64,000 nt of DNA from G963662655 sp963666875 (GTDB taxonomy: Bacteria > Cloacimonadota > Cloacimonadia > Cloacimonadales > JAIOQZ01), in assembly GCA_963666875.2 (NCBI GenBank), contig CAXXPU010000019.1:310001-374000 (forward strand), written 5' to 3'. Made by a program: the position numbers and the translations under genes. The notes under the pieces are model-generated. The model did not search any database. It worked only from the letters and a program-made list of their open reading frames with translations, and was not told the origin of the DNA. Below are positions 17,076 through 25,661 of this stretch, piece after piece; position 1 is the stretch's first letter; each line of letters opens with the position of its first letter.

Positions 17076-17120
17076 TCATCGACAACAGATTCGATAGATA
17101 TAATGGAACAGGAGGATAGA

Positions 17121-17315
17121 ATGCCTAAACTGAAAACAAGAAGTGGCGCGACAAAACGCTTCAAGCTGACCGGAACCGGCAAGTTGAAGAGAAATCACGC
17201 GAATCATGGTCACATCCTGACCAAGAAAACCCGCAAGCTGAAACGGGAGCTGAGAAGCTCGACGATCGTCTCGAAAGTCGATACCCCGCGGATAAAGAAG
17301 ATGATGGGCGTATAG
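17121..17315 (+). CDS. rpmI: Ribosomal protein bL35
   Basis: The 64-residue protein 'MPKLKTRSGATKRFKLTGTG...' is a typical bL35, very basic, a component of the large ribosomal subunit. The ATG at 17121 is preceded by 'aggagg' at a five-base spacing; an upstream ATG at 17103 would place the Shine-Dalgarno inside the gene and is rejected. It lies 45 bases after infC and 9 bases before rplT in the conserved infC-rpmI-rplT order. Confidence 0.97.
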   Translation: MPKLKTRSGATKRFKLTGTGKLKRNHANHGHILTKKTRKLKRELRSSTIVSKVDTPRIKKMMGV

Positions 17316-17324
17316 GAGGATAAC

Positions 17325-17693
17325 ATGCCACGTTCAGTAAACAATGTAGCAGGAAAAAGAAGAAAGAAAAAAATCCTGAAAGCCGCGAAGGGTTACTTCG
17401 GCGCGCGCAGCAAACTCTACCGCACAGCCCGTCAGGCCGTCGAGAAGGGTTGGCAATACGCTTATCGCGATCGTAAGGCTCGCAAGAGAGACTTCCGTCG
17501 CCTCTGGATCATCCGCATCAACGCCGCAGCGCGTTTGCACGGACTCTCCTACAGCAAGTTCATCGACGGACTGCACAACGCCGAGATCACCATCGATCGT
17601 AAGGCGCTGGCGCACCTCGCAGTACACGAACCGGACGCATTTGCAAAGCTTTGCGAAGTCGTCAAGGGCGAGAGCCAGACCACTGCTGAATAA
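17325..17693 (+). CDS. rplT: Ribosomal protein bL20
   Basis: The 122-residue protein 'MPRSVNNVAGKRRKKKILKAAKGYFGARSK...' has the long basic N-terminal helix and globular C-terminus of bL20, needed for early 50S assembly. Ribosome-binding site 'aggagg'. In several phyla bL20 also represses its own operon by binding the leader or the rpmI region; the attenuator-like leader upstream of infC would be its expected target here. Confidence 0.97.
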   Translation: MPRSVNNVAGKRRKKKILKAAKGYFGARSKLYRTARQAVEKGWQYAYRDRKARKRDFRRLWIIRINAAARLHGLSYSKFIDGLHNAEITIDRKALAHLAVHEPDAFAKLCEVVKGESQTTAE

Positions 17694-17735
17694 CGATCGT
17701 TCGCTCCAAAACCTAAACCAAAACAGGATTGGATC

Positions 17736-18755
17736 TTGAAAGATAAACTCGATGCCATACTGCGTCTGGCGCGTGAGGAGATCGCTCAAACGTATTCTCA
17801 GCACGATCTGAACATGCTCAAATCGAAGTATCTGGGGAAAAAGAGCGATCTCTCCGACCTGCTCAAGCAACTGGGAAACCTCCCGAAAGTGGAGAAACCC
17901 GTTGTCGGGCAGATAATCAACCGGACGAAGAAGGAACTGGAGAATCTGCTGAAGGAGCGCGAGGTCGCTATCCAGGAGCTTCAGTATCGCAAATCACTGG
18001 AAGAATCGAAGATCGATATAACCATGCCCGGACGCCATCGCGGAAGGGGTGCCTTGCATCCCATCAAGATGGCGACCCGGCTGATCGAGGATGTCTCGAT
18101 GTCGCTCGGTTTCGAAGTGGCGGAAGGGTACGACATCGAAGACGAATACCACAACTTCGATGCCCTCAACACACCGCAGGACCACCCCGCGAGGAACCTC
18201 TCGGACACCTTCTACATCGAAGACGATGTGCTGCTGCGAACCCAGACGTCAACCGTGCAGATCCGCACCATGCAGAGCCACAAGCCGCCCATCCGCATCA
18301 TCTCGCCCGGACGCTGCTACCGCAACGACAACGACGCCACCCATTCTCCGGCGTTCAGTCAGGTGGAAGCGCTGGTGGTCGATAAGGGGGTTACGTTCGT
18401 AGATCTGCGCGACATGCTGAACATGTTCGTCAAGCGCATCTTCAACGAGAAGATCAGCTCGCGGTTCCGTCCGCACTTCTTCCCCTTCACCGAGCCCAGC
18501 GCGGAGATGGACATCGTCTGCGTCGCCTGCGAAGGCAAGGGTTGCCCGCTTTGCAAGGGCACCGGATGGCTCGAAATGGGCGGCGCCGGAATGGTCGATC
18601 CATTCGTGCTGAAGGAATGCGGCATCGATCCCGAGGTCTATTCAGGGTACGCGTTCGGTCTGGGCATCGAGCGCATCGCCATGCTCAAGTACAAGATTCC
18701 CGATATGCGGATGCTGTTCGAGAACGACCTTCGTTTTCTCCGGCAGTTCCGGTAA
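17736..18755 (+). CDS. pheS: Phenylalanyl-tRNA synthetase alpha subunit
   Basis: The 339-residue alpha chain of class II PheRS charges tRNA-Phe as an alpha2-beta2 tetramer with PheT. An N-terminal coiled coil (about residues 1-85) is followed by the class II core with motif 1 ('GRGALHPI'), motif 2 region ('PGRCYRNDNDATHSPAFSQVEA') and motif 3 ('GYAFGLGIERIAML'). A 'CVACEGKGCPLCKGTGW' four-Cys loop typical of many PheS proteins is present. The start is TTG, giving 'MKDKLDAILRLAREE'; no better start is visible. pheT follows by 23 bases. Confidence 0.97.
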   Translation: MKDKLDAILRLAREEIAQTYSQHDLNMLKSKYLGKKSDLSDLLKQLGNLPKVEKPVVGQIINRTKKELENLLKEREVAIQELQYRKSLEESKIDITMPGRHRGRGALHPIKMATRLIEDVSMSLGFEVAEGYDIEDEYHNFDALNTPQDHPARNLSDTFYIEDDVLLRTQTSTVQIRTMQSHKPPIRIISPGRCYRNDNDATHSPAFSQVEALVVDKGVTFVDLRDMLNMFVKRIFNEKISSRFRPHFFPFTEPSAEMDIVCVACEGKGCPLCKGTGWLEMGGAGMVDPFVLKECGIDPEVYSGYAFGLGIERIAMLKYKIPDMRMLFENDLRFLRQFR

Positions 18756-18778
18756 CCTTTCCAGCAAACGGAAATTCT

Positions 18779-21400
18779 ATGAAGATCAGCTATAACTGGT
18801 TGAAGCAATATATTGATCTGACGCTGAGTCCCGAAGAGCTGAAGGAGAAGATGACCTTCGCGGGGATCGAAGTGGAAGAGATGGCATTTCTCGGCGACGA
18901 GCTCAAGGACGTCGTGGTCGGCAAAATCGTGACGCGCGAGCAGCATCCCAATGCGGACAAGCTCTCGCTCTGCACCGTGAACGACGGCACGACCGACTAT
19001 CAAGTGGTCTGCGGCGCGCCCAACACGCGCGAAGGTCAGATCATCGCATTCGCGCCCGTCGGAACCACCCTCGGTGAAATCACGCTGAAAAAGGCGAAGA
19101 TTCGCGGCGTGGAATCGCAGGGAATGATCTGCTCCGAACGCGAGATGGGCATCTCGGACAACCACGACGGTATCATGGAGCTGCCCGAAGACGCACCGCT
19201 CGGAATGAGCCTTCCCGCATACCTCGGCCTGCACGACATCGTCTATGACGTCGAGATCACGCCCAACCGCTCCGATCTGCTCGGTATGATCGGCATCGCG
19301 CGCGATCTGGCGGCGATCCTGAACATCCCGGTGAAGCTGCCCGAAATGCCACTCAGCGCTTCGAAGGTCTATCACCACGATTACGTGCCGAAATTCGACC
19401 TGCGTACTGTTTCCCGCGAAGAACTACTGACCATCCCCGAGATCGGTCCCAAGCGCGCGGACTACATTCTCGGCTACCGCGAGAAGTACGGCTTCGACAC
19501 GCTTCAGAGTCTGCTGAAGGTCAACAAGATCGGCAAGCACATCCTCGAGAAACTGATGCTCGAATTCAAGCCCTTCGGCTCCGTGCAGGAGGTCTGGCAG
19601 AGCATCCAGGAAGTGCTGACGCTTCAGAACAAGGCGCCGAAGAAGTGCCCGCGCTACACCGCACGTTTCATCAAGGGCGTCACCGTGAAGGAATCGCCCG
19701 AGTGGCTCAAGAAGCACCTCGTTTCGGTGGGACTGCGCCCGATCAACAATATCGTCGATGTCACCAATTACGTGATGATGGAGTTCGGTCACCCGCTGCA
19801 CGCCTTCGACTACACGCAGATCGAGGGCCACAAGATTATCGTTCGCACCGCGAAGGACGGCGAGCCGTTCCAGGCGCTGGACGAGGAAAAGCACACGCTG
19901 ACATCCGACGACCTGGTCATCTGCGACGCGAAGAAACCCATCGCGCTGGCAGGCGTCATCGGCGGCATGAATTCGCAGATCGACGAAACGACCACCGACA
20001 TCGTGATCGAAGCGGCGAACTTCCTCTATTCGTCCGTGCGCAAGACCGCGACGCGGCTCAAAATCAACACCGATTCATCCTATCGCTTCGAGCGCGACAT
20101 CTCCGACGAGAACGCCATTCTCGCCAGCGATCGCGCAGTACAGCTGATTCTCTTGACCGCCGGTGGAGCACTCTACGACGGCGTGCTGGATTCCTATCCG
20201 CATCCGCTGGAACCAACCGTGGTCGCGCTGCGTCCGCAGAAAACACGCGAATTCCTCGATGTCGAGATTCCGACGAACCGGATGGTCGAAATCCTGGAAT
20301 CGCTCAGTATTTTGAAAATCAAAGAGGATGAGGATACCCTTCTTTTCCGCATCCCGCACTACAGAAAAGACATCACGCGCGAAGCCGATCTGATCGAAGA
20401 GATCATCCGCATCTGGGGTTATAACAACGTCGGTACGCGCGCCGTGCTGCAAAACATCCAGAATCGCGACCTCTTTTACATGCGCAGACGCATCGAAGAC
20501 TACCTGGTCGATCGCGGATTCTTCGAAGCGGTAAACTGGCCCTTCGCCGATCCGGAAGACCTCGACAGACTCAAGATCGCGGAGGACGACCAGCGACGAG
20601 AAACCGCCGTCATCATGAATCCCGTCGGCGTACGGTTCTCGATCATGCAGACCACGCTGCTGCCCAATCTGCTCCGCAACGCGCTACACAACATTAACCA
20701 CGGCCAGCACGATATCAAACTTTTCGAGCTGAATAAGCTCTACTTCCGCAAGAACGAAAAGCTGGCGCGGGAAGAGACCTGGGTCTGCGGTCTGATGACC
20801 GGCGTCCGCGAACTCGGTTACTGGAAAGCCAGACCCGAGAACCTCGACTTCTTCGATGTGAAGGGAATCGTCGAGGAACTCGTATTCGCATCTGGACTGC
20901 AAATGCCGGGCGTGCGCGAAACCGTGCAGCCATACCTGATGAAGGGTCAGGCGGCTGACATCACAGTCGGCAGAGATATCGCCGGCTGCTTCGGACGTCT
21001 CGATCCCATGATCGCGAAGAAATACGATCTCGACGCCGAGATATACGTTTTCGAAATCCGGATCGACACGCTTCTCGATCACTGGGACGAACACCGCATC
21101 GAATTCACCGATGTTTCCCGCTTCCCGGCGGTGCATCGCGACCTTTCCATTCTGGTGCAAAGCAGATTCACCGTGGAAGAAATCATCGCCGAAATCCGAC
21201 AGGTAAACGCGCAGATAATCCGCGATGTAAGCCTGTTCGATGTGTTTACCGGTAAGCAGGTTAAGGAGGACTATCGCAGCCTGGCGTTCAAGCTGAGCTT
21301 CCAATCGCCCACAAAAACCTTGACGGACGACACGATAAATAAAATATTCTCGAAGATTGTCTCCAGACTCGAACAGAAATTCAATATTGAAATGAGGTAA
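18779..21400 (+). CDS. pheT: Phenylalanyl-tRNA synthetase beta subunit with an inserted helix-hairpin-helix domain
   Basis: PheT, beta chain of PheRS: N-terminal EMAP/OB tRNA-binding domain (about residues 40-150), B3/B4 editing domain ('HPLHAFDYTQIEG'), B5, catalytic-like core and C-terminal ferredoxin-fold anticodon-binding domain ('DVSRFPAVHRDLSILV'). The start is the ATG at 18779; the frame is open further upstream inside pheS. At 873 residues it is about 70 longer than usual. The excess is an insert at about residues 206-265, between 'LPVKLPE' and 'CPRYTARFI'. It reads as a ComEA-like double helix-hairpin-helix: 'EELLTIPEIGPKRADYILGY' and 'LLKVNKIGKHILEKL'. Such domains bind nucleic-acid backbone; here it could contact tRNA or DNA. 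The catalytic assignment is secure; the insert's role is unknown. Confidence 0.95.
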   Translation: MKISYNWLKQYIDLTLSPEELKEKMTFAGIEVEEMAFLGDELKDVVVGKIVTREQHPNADKLSLCTVNDGTTDYQVVCGAPNTREGQIIAFAPVGTTLGEITLKKAKIRGVESQGMICSEREMGISDNHDGIMELPEDAPLGMSLPAYLGLHDIVYDVEITPNRSDLLGMIGIARDLAAILNIPVKLPEMPLSASKVYHHDYVPKFDLRTVSREELLTIPEIGPKRADYILGYREKYGFDTLQSLLKVNKIGKHILEKLMLEFKPFGSVQEVWQSIQEVLTLQNKAPKKCPRYTARFIKGVTVKESPEWLKKHLVSVGLRPINNIVDVTNYVMMEFGHPLHAFDYTQIEGHKIIVRTAKDGEPFQALDEEKHTLTSDDLVICDAKKPIALAGVIGGMNSQIDETTTDIVIEAANFLYSSVRKTATRLKINTDSSYRFERDISDENAILASDRAVQLILLTAGGALYDGVLDSYPHPLEPTVVALRPQKTREFLDVEIPTNRMVEILESLSILKIKEDEDTLLFRIPHYRKDITREADLIEEIIRIWGYNNVGTRAVLQNIQNRDLFYMRRRIEDYLVDRGFFEAVNWPFADPEDLDRLKIAEDDQRRETAVIMNPVGVRFSIMQTTLLPNLLRNALHNINHGQHDIKLFELNKLYFRKNEKLAREETWVCGLMTGVRELGYWKARPENLDFFDVKGIVEELVFASGLQMPGVRETVQPYLMKGQAADITVGRDIAGCFGRLDPMIAKKYDLDAEIYVFEIRIDTLLDHWDEHRIEFTDVSRFPAVHRDLSILVQSRFTVEEIIAEIRQVNAQIIRDVSLFDVFTGKQVKEDYRSLAFKLSFQSPTKTLTDDTINKIFSKIVSRLEQKFNIEMR

Positions 21401-21402
21401 CC

Positions 21403-21723
21403 ATGAATCAGCCGATCAATCAGCTTGAAGGAAAAATCCAGACGCTGATCAATAAATATCAGGAACTAAAGGAAAAAAACGGCCGGCTCGCGGAGCAAAA
21501 CCGCGAACTGGAAAATACACTGACAGACAGGAACAAGGTCATTCAAGGGCTGGAAACCCAGCTTCTCGAACTTACCAAGGTGTGCAACGAACGCGAGGAA
21601 GAGAACCGCAGCCTCCAGGAAGACGTCGAAGTGATGAAGATGGAGATCGAATCCTACGAAACAACGACGAAAGACGCCACCGGACGTATCGACAGTATCC
21701 TGAGTCAGATCGAAGATTTATAG
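21403..21723 (+). CDS. ZapB-like coiled-coil protein, probable cell-division accessory factor
   Basis: This 106-residue protein is almost entirely a heptad-repeat coiled coil (about residues 5-95), for example 'LAEQNRELENTLTDRNKVIQGLETQLLEL'. It starts two bases after the pheT stop and ends four bases before zapA. Small coiled-coil genes directly before zapA commonly encode ZapB-like partners that link ZapA to the FtsZ ring. Sequence alone shows only the coiled coil; the role rests on context. Confidence 0.6.
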   Translation: MNQPINQLEGKIQTLINKYQELKEKNGRLAEQNRELENTLTDRNKVIQGLETQLLELTKVCNEREEENRSLQEDVEVMKMEIESYETTTKDATGRIDSILSQIEDL

Positions 21724-21727
21724 AACC

Positions 21728-22006
21728 ATGCAACTGATCGAGATTGAGTTATTCGGGCGAAAGCTACGCATCCGGGGCGATAATCCGGAGAAGGTGCAGG
21801 AATACGCACGTTTCCTGAACGCGCAACTCGAAGAACTACAATCGAAAGTCGAATTCACCGACCACACGAATCTGATCCTCTTTGCAGCCTTGATCATCAC
21901 CGAAAAATACTTCCAGGAACGCGACATGAACAGCGCTCTGGCCGAAGAAATGAACCGACTGAACGACATGATCAAGGCGTTCGTATCCGAGGACCCGCTC
22001 TCGTAG
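21728..22006 (+). CDS. zapA: Cell division protein ZapA
   Basis: The 92-residue protein has the ZapA pattern: a short N-terminal beta part ('IEIELFGRKLRIRGDNPEKVQEYARFLNAQL') and a C-terminal helix ('HTNLILFAALIITEKYFQE...'). ZapA tetramers bundle FtsZ filaments. Usual length is about 90-110. It follows the coiled-coil gene by four bases and is followed by a structured RNA region, a gene order common for zapA and 6S RNA. Confidence 0.85.
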   Translation: MQLIEIELFGRKLRIRGDNPEKVQEYARFLNAQLEELQSKVEFTDHTNLILFAALIITEKYFQERDMNSALAEEMNRLNDMIKAFVSEDPLS

Positions 22007-22019
22007 TAGCCTTGAAAAG

Positions 22020-22200
22020 AAATTTGCCTGCGGTATTCGTGATGGGGTTTTGCTAAAAGAACCTAAAAACGTTGAGGGAATCGAGCCCCGTGCGGCGCGC
22101 AAGCCGGACATGATCCGGATCCGTAAAGCATGTTAAGGTAGATACCCACCTTGTGTGGGGTTCAGCGTGCAATATTCCACACGGTATCGCGGGTTTTATA
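22020..22200 (+). ncRNA. ssrS: Structured RNA downstream of zapA, candidate 6S RNA
   Basis: No gene fits this interval. Bases 22027-22045 and 22177-22193 pair in a 17-bp closing stem with two one-base bulges, defining an RNA of about 170 nucleotides. Inside are a 5' loop, a stem 'gaacc'/'ggttc' (22059-22063, 22159-22163), 'tgcgg'/'ccgta' (22091-22095, 22121-22125), a terminal hairpin 'ccgga'/'tccgg' (22104-22108, 22114-22118) and a 3'-side hairpin 'cccac'/'gtggg' (22145-22149, 22155-22159). A long rod with a central opening and a location right after zapA are hallmarks of 6S RNA, which binds RNA polymerase holoenzyme. A covariance-model search was not possible. Confidence 0.55.
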
Positions 22201-22318
22201 GATAGCGTGCAGCTTATCTGTGCAATTGCGAGTAGGTAAGCCGCACAATGCAACCATATCTCGTTCTTCAGCGGAATCGCATCCACGAAGACGTCAATAG
22301 ATCAAAGTGAGGTAACCA

Positions 22319-23887
22319 ATGAACCTGATAACCATCGGCGCATTCGCCGTCGGTCTTATCGCAGCTCTTTTCGTAGTATTTCTGCTTTACATTATAAAAC
22401 GTAATAAAATCCGTCATGAACTGGTCGATTCGCAAGCCGAAGCCGATCATATCATTACCGACGCGAAAAAAGAAGCCGAGACCATCAAGAAAACGACCAT
22501 CCTCGAAGCCAAAGACGAATGGTATAAGATCAAGAAGAAAGAAGAAGAAGCGATCAACGAGCGCCAGAAAGAGCTCCGCGACATGGAAAAACGCTACAAC
22601 GAACGGCTCTCCAGTCTCGATAAACGACTCGATGCTCTGGACAAGAAAGAACAGAACATTGAGAAGCTCGACCGCAGGATCAAGGAGAAGGAAGATCGTC
22701 TCAGCGAACGAGCGAACGAACTCGAAGCCCTAGTTCTGAAAGAGGAAGAGAAGCTGATGGAAATCGCGCAGCTCACGCGCGAGCAGGCTATCGAACGGCT
22801 CGAAAACGGTTTGATCGATCAGGCGCGCAGTCACGCTGCCGGTCAGGTCAAACAGATTCTCGAGGAAGCCCAGCTCAACGCGAGCAAGGAAGCAGCCGGC
22901 TTCATCGCCACTGCGATTCAGCGCATCGCGGTCGATTACGTTTCCGAATCGACTGTCGCGGTCGTCTCGCTGCCGGGCGACGAAATGAAGGGACGCATCA
23001 TCGGTCGTGAAGGCCGCAATATCCGCGCATTCGAGAAGGCCTCCGGCGTGGATGTGATCATCGACGACACCCCCGAAGCGGTGGTTCTTTCCTGCTTCGA
23101 TCCGGTCAGACGCGAAGTCTCCCGCATCGCGCTGGAGAAGCTGATTCTCGACGGAAGGATCCATCCGGGACGCATCGAGGAAGTACTCGAAAAGACGCGC
23201 AAGGACATGGACGAGAACATCGTCAAGATCGGCGAGCAAGCCTGCATCGAAGTCAACGTACACAATATTTCGCCCAATATCATCAAGCTGCTCGGACGCA
23301 TGCAATACCGCACCAGCTACGGACAGAACGTGCTCCAGCACAGCATCGAGACCGCATGGGTGGCAGGCATTCTGGCTGCCGAATTGGGACTCGACCAGGA
23401 GCTGGCGCGTCGTGCCGGCTTCCTGCACGATATCGGTAAGGCGGTCGATCACGAAATGGAAGGCTCTCATGCCTCTATTGGCGCGACCATAGCCCGGAAA
23501 AACGGCGAGAGCAAGCTGATTATCAACGCGATCGAGGCGCATCACGAAGAAGTCGAACCCACCAGCATCTACGCTGCGCTGGTTCAGGCAGCCGACGCGA
23601 TTTCCGGTGCGAGACCGGGCGCTCGTCGCGAAATGCTCGAATCCTACATGCAGCGCCTGGACAAGCTGGAAGAAATCGCCAGTACCGTCGAAGGCGTGAA
23701 TAAATCGTTCGCCATCCAGGCTGGACGTGAACTGCGCATTATCGTGGATCCTGTGTCCATCGACGACAACAAGACACTCTACATCGCATCCGATATCGCG
23801 GACAAGATCGAGAAAGAGATGCAATACCCCGGTCAGATCAAAGTAGTCGTGATTCGGGAAACGCGTCAGACGGCAATCGCGAAATAA
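22319..23887 (+). CDS. rny: Ribonuclease Y
   Basis: The 522-residue endoribonuclease initiates mRNA decay at the membrane. An N-terminal membrane helix (about residues 4-25) is followed by a long charged coiled coil (to about 200), a KH domain ('GDEMKGRIIGREGRNIRAFEKASGVDVIIDDTPE') and an HD domain with the metal-binding 'HDIGKAVD' and 'EAHHEEVEP' motifs. Length is standard. ATG behind 'gaggtaacca'. It is followed without a gap by ymdB, a pairing seen in many genomes. Confidence 0.96.
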   Translation: MNLITIGAFAVGLIAALFVVFLLYIIKRNKIRHELVDSQAEADHIITDAKKEAETIKKTTILEAKDEWYKIKKKEEEAINERQKELRDMEKRYNERLSSLDKRLDALDKKEQNIEKLDRRIKEKEDRLSERANELEALVLKEEEKLMEIAQLTREQAIERLENGLIDQARSHAAGQVKQILEEAQLNASKEAAGFIATAIQRIAVDYVSESTVAVVSLPGDEMKGRIIGREGRNIRAFEKASGVDVIIDDTPEAVVLSCFDPVRREVSRIALEKLILDGRIHPGRIEEVLEKTRKDMDENIVKIGEQACIEVNVHNISPNIIKLLGRMQYRTSYGQNVLQHSIETAWVAGILAAELGLDQELARRAGFLHDIGKAVDHEMEGSHASIGATIARKNGESKLIINAIEAHHEEVEPTSIYAALVQAADAISGARPGARREMLESYMQRLDKLEEIASTVEGVNKSFAIQAGRELRIIVDPVSIDDNKTLYIASDIADKIEKEMQYPGQIKVVVIRETRQTAIAK

Positions 23888-24664
23888 ATGAGAATACTTT
23901 TTTTCGGAGACGTTTTCGGAAGACCTGGCAGGCGGGTTGTCATGGACAATCTGCAGAAGCTTCAGGACGAATTCCGTATCGACGTCAGCCTGATGAACTG
24001 TGAAAATATCGCATCCGGGAGAGGCGTCACACAAAAGACCGCCTCTCCCCTGTTCATGATCGGAATCGACGCCTTCACCAGCGGCAATCACCTCTGGGAC
24101 CGCAAACAGTCGATCGAATACATTCAGTCTGAACCACGCATCGTCAAACCGCTCAATTTTCCGCATGACGCAGCAGGGAGTTCCCATTATATTATCGACA
24201 AGGGGGGAATTCGTATCTGCGTCCTGACGCTTGTGGGACAGGCGTTCATGACGGGCGCGGATCTGCCAATTCAGACACTCGGTAAGGCATTGCCGGGCTT
24301 TCAGAGAGAATCGGATATTATCGTGGTGGATTTCCACGCCGAATCGACTGCTGAGAAGCGAGCGATGGGGTTATATTTCGACGGACAGATTCAAGCTCTG
24401 GTCGGGACGCACACCCACATCCAGACGGCGGACGAGGAAATCCTGCCGAACGGAACAGCCTACATCACCGATGTGGGCATGACGGGACCGCACGATTCGG
24501 TCATCGGCGTCAAGAAGGAGATCATCCTCGAAAAGATGCGCACGGGAATGCCGGTGCAGTACGAGGTGGCGGAATCGGGACTGATGATCAACGCGGTCGT
24601 GTTCGAGATCGACAATCGAACCGGCAAGGCGATATCGATTCAACGTATCAGAAGGAGTGCATGA
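23888..24664 (+). CDS. ymdB: YmdB-family metallophosphoesterase
   Basis: The 258-residue protein carries the TIGR00282/YmdB pattern: 'LFFGDVFGRPGR', 'NCENIASGRG', 'SGNHLWD', 'DFHAESTAEKRA' and 'GTHTHIQTADE', giving the dinuclear metal ligands Asp, Asn and His. YmdB of Bacillus hydrolyses 2',3'-cAMP in vitro and affects biofilm and RNA-decay phenotypes. The start ATG follows the rny stop directly, so translation is probably coupled and the two may work together in RNA turnover. Confidence 0.9.
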   Translation: MRILFFGDVFGRPGRRVVMDNLQKLQDEFRIDVSLMNCENIASGRGVTQKTASPLFMIGIDAFTSGNHLWDRKQSIEYIQSEPRIVKPLNFPHDAAGSSHYIIDKGGIRICVLTLVGQAFMTGADLPIQTLGKALPGFQRESDIIVVDFHAESTAEKRAMGLYFDGQIQALVGTHTHIQTADEEILPNGTAYITDVGMTGPHDSVIGVKKEIILEKMRTGMPVQYEVAESGLMINAVVFEIDNRTGKAISIQRIRRSA

Positions 24665-24668
24665 CAGG

Positions 24669-25529
24669 ATGGAGATTCTGAAGGGATTTCCCGTTGCGAA
24701 GAAGCTCTTCGCCGAAGCAAAGGCGAAGATCGAGCAGCACCGAATCGATCCGCGGCTTACGGTCGTGATCCTCGGTGACGATCCCGCAGCGCTGTACTAC
24801 GTGCAGAACATCGAGCAGAAAGGCGCGAAGGCAGGCGTCGAAGTGAACGTCCTGCGCAAGAATGAAAGCCTGACGCAAGAAGAATTGCTCTCGATCATCG
24901 ACGGACTGAACCATGATCCCGATATCCACGGTATTATGGTACAGAAACCGCTGCCGGATCATATCGACGACATGGCGATATCGATCGCAATCGCACCGGA
25001 AAAGGACGTCGATGCATTCCACCCGTTGAATCTCGGTAATCTGCTGCTGGACCGCGAGGGCTTTATCCCATGCACGCCGGCCGCGGTGATGGACATGCTG
25101 AAGTTTTACGAAATCCCGGTTCAGGGGAAGCACGTGGTGGTGCTCGGTCGAAGCGATATCGTGGGTAAACCGCTGGCGCTTCTGCTTCTTCGGAAACGGG
25201 ACTACGCCAACGCGACGGTAACGGTCTGCCACAGCCGGACGGAAAATCTGGCATCGATCACGCGGGAAGCCGATATCCTGATCGCAGCGATCGGCGTGGC
25301 GGAGTTCGTGAAACCGGAGATGGTCAAAGACGGCGCAGTCGTCATCGATGTTGGCGTCAATGAAGTCGCGGATGAGGAAGGCGGAACGCGCTACACGGGG
25401 GATGTCGATTACGAGAGTGTATCCGAGATCGCATCCATGCTCACGCCAGTTCCCAAAGGTGTTGGCACAGTTACAACTGCGCGGCTGATATCGAACGTTG
25501 TAGATGCCGCATTGCGGCACAGGAAATGA
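24669..25529 (+). CDS. folD: Bifunctional methylenetetrahydrofolate dehydrogenase/cyclohydrolase
   Basis: FolD interconverts 5,10-methylene-THF and 10-formyl-THF using NADP. The 286-residue protein contains the catalytic 'YVQNIEQKGAKAG' region (Tyr and Lys-type positions), 'GIMVQKPLPDHID', 'KDVDAFHP' and the Rossmann signature 'VVVLGRSDIVGKPLALLLL'. The ATG at 24669 is chosen, 11 bases after 'aaggag'. A GTG at 24657 would add four residues and overlap ymdB. Confidence 0.93.
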   Translation: MEILKGFPVAKKLFAEAKAKIEQHRIDPRLTVVILGDDPAALYYVQNIEQKGAKAGVEVNVLRKNESLTQEELLSIIDGLNHDPDIHGIMVQKPLPDHIDDMAISIAIAPEKDVDAFHPLNLGNLLLDREGFIPCTPAAVMDMLKFYEIPVQGKHVVVLGRSDIVGKPLALLLLRKRDYANATVTVCHSRTENLASITREADILIAAIGVAEFVKPEMVKDGAVVIDVGVNEVADEEGGTRYTGDVDYESVSEIASMLTPVPKGVGTVTTARLISNVVDAALRHRK

Positions 25530-25661
25530 TGGCGTGAAGGTTTATCGAAACGTGAAACAAGAAATGGTAAAGAAAAAATATTGCAAAACAGGGATTTTTT
25601 GTTGACGGAATAGTGTCGGCAGAGGATCTTAGACAATCATTACAAGGGGATTGGAGGAAAT

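Noticed and set aside
18542..18778. Upstream extension of pheT into pheS
   Set aside because: The extra residues are out-of-frame pheS sequence; the ATG at 18779 begins the conserved PheT N-terminus.
22730..24337. 535-codon minus-strand open frame across rny and ymdB
   Set aside because: It covers two well-identified plus-strand genes with KH, HD and phosphoesterase motifs; antisense shadow.
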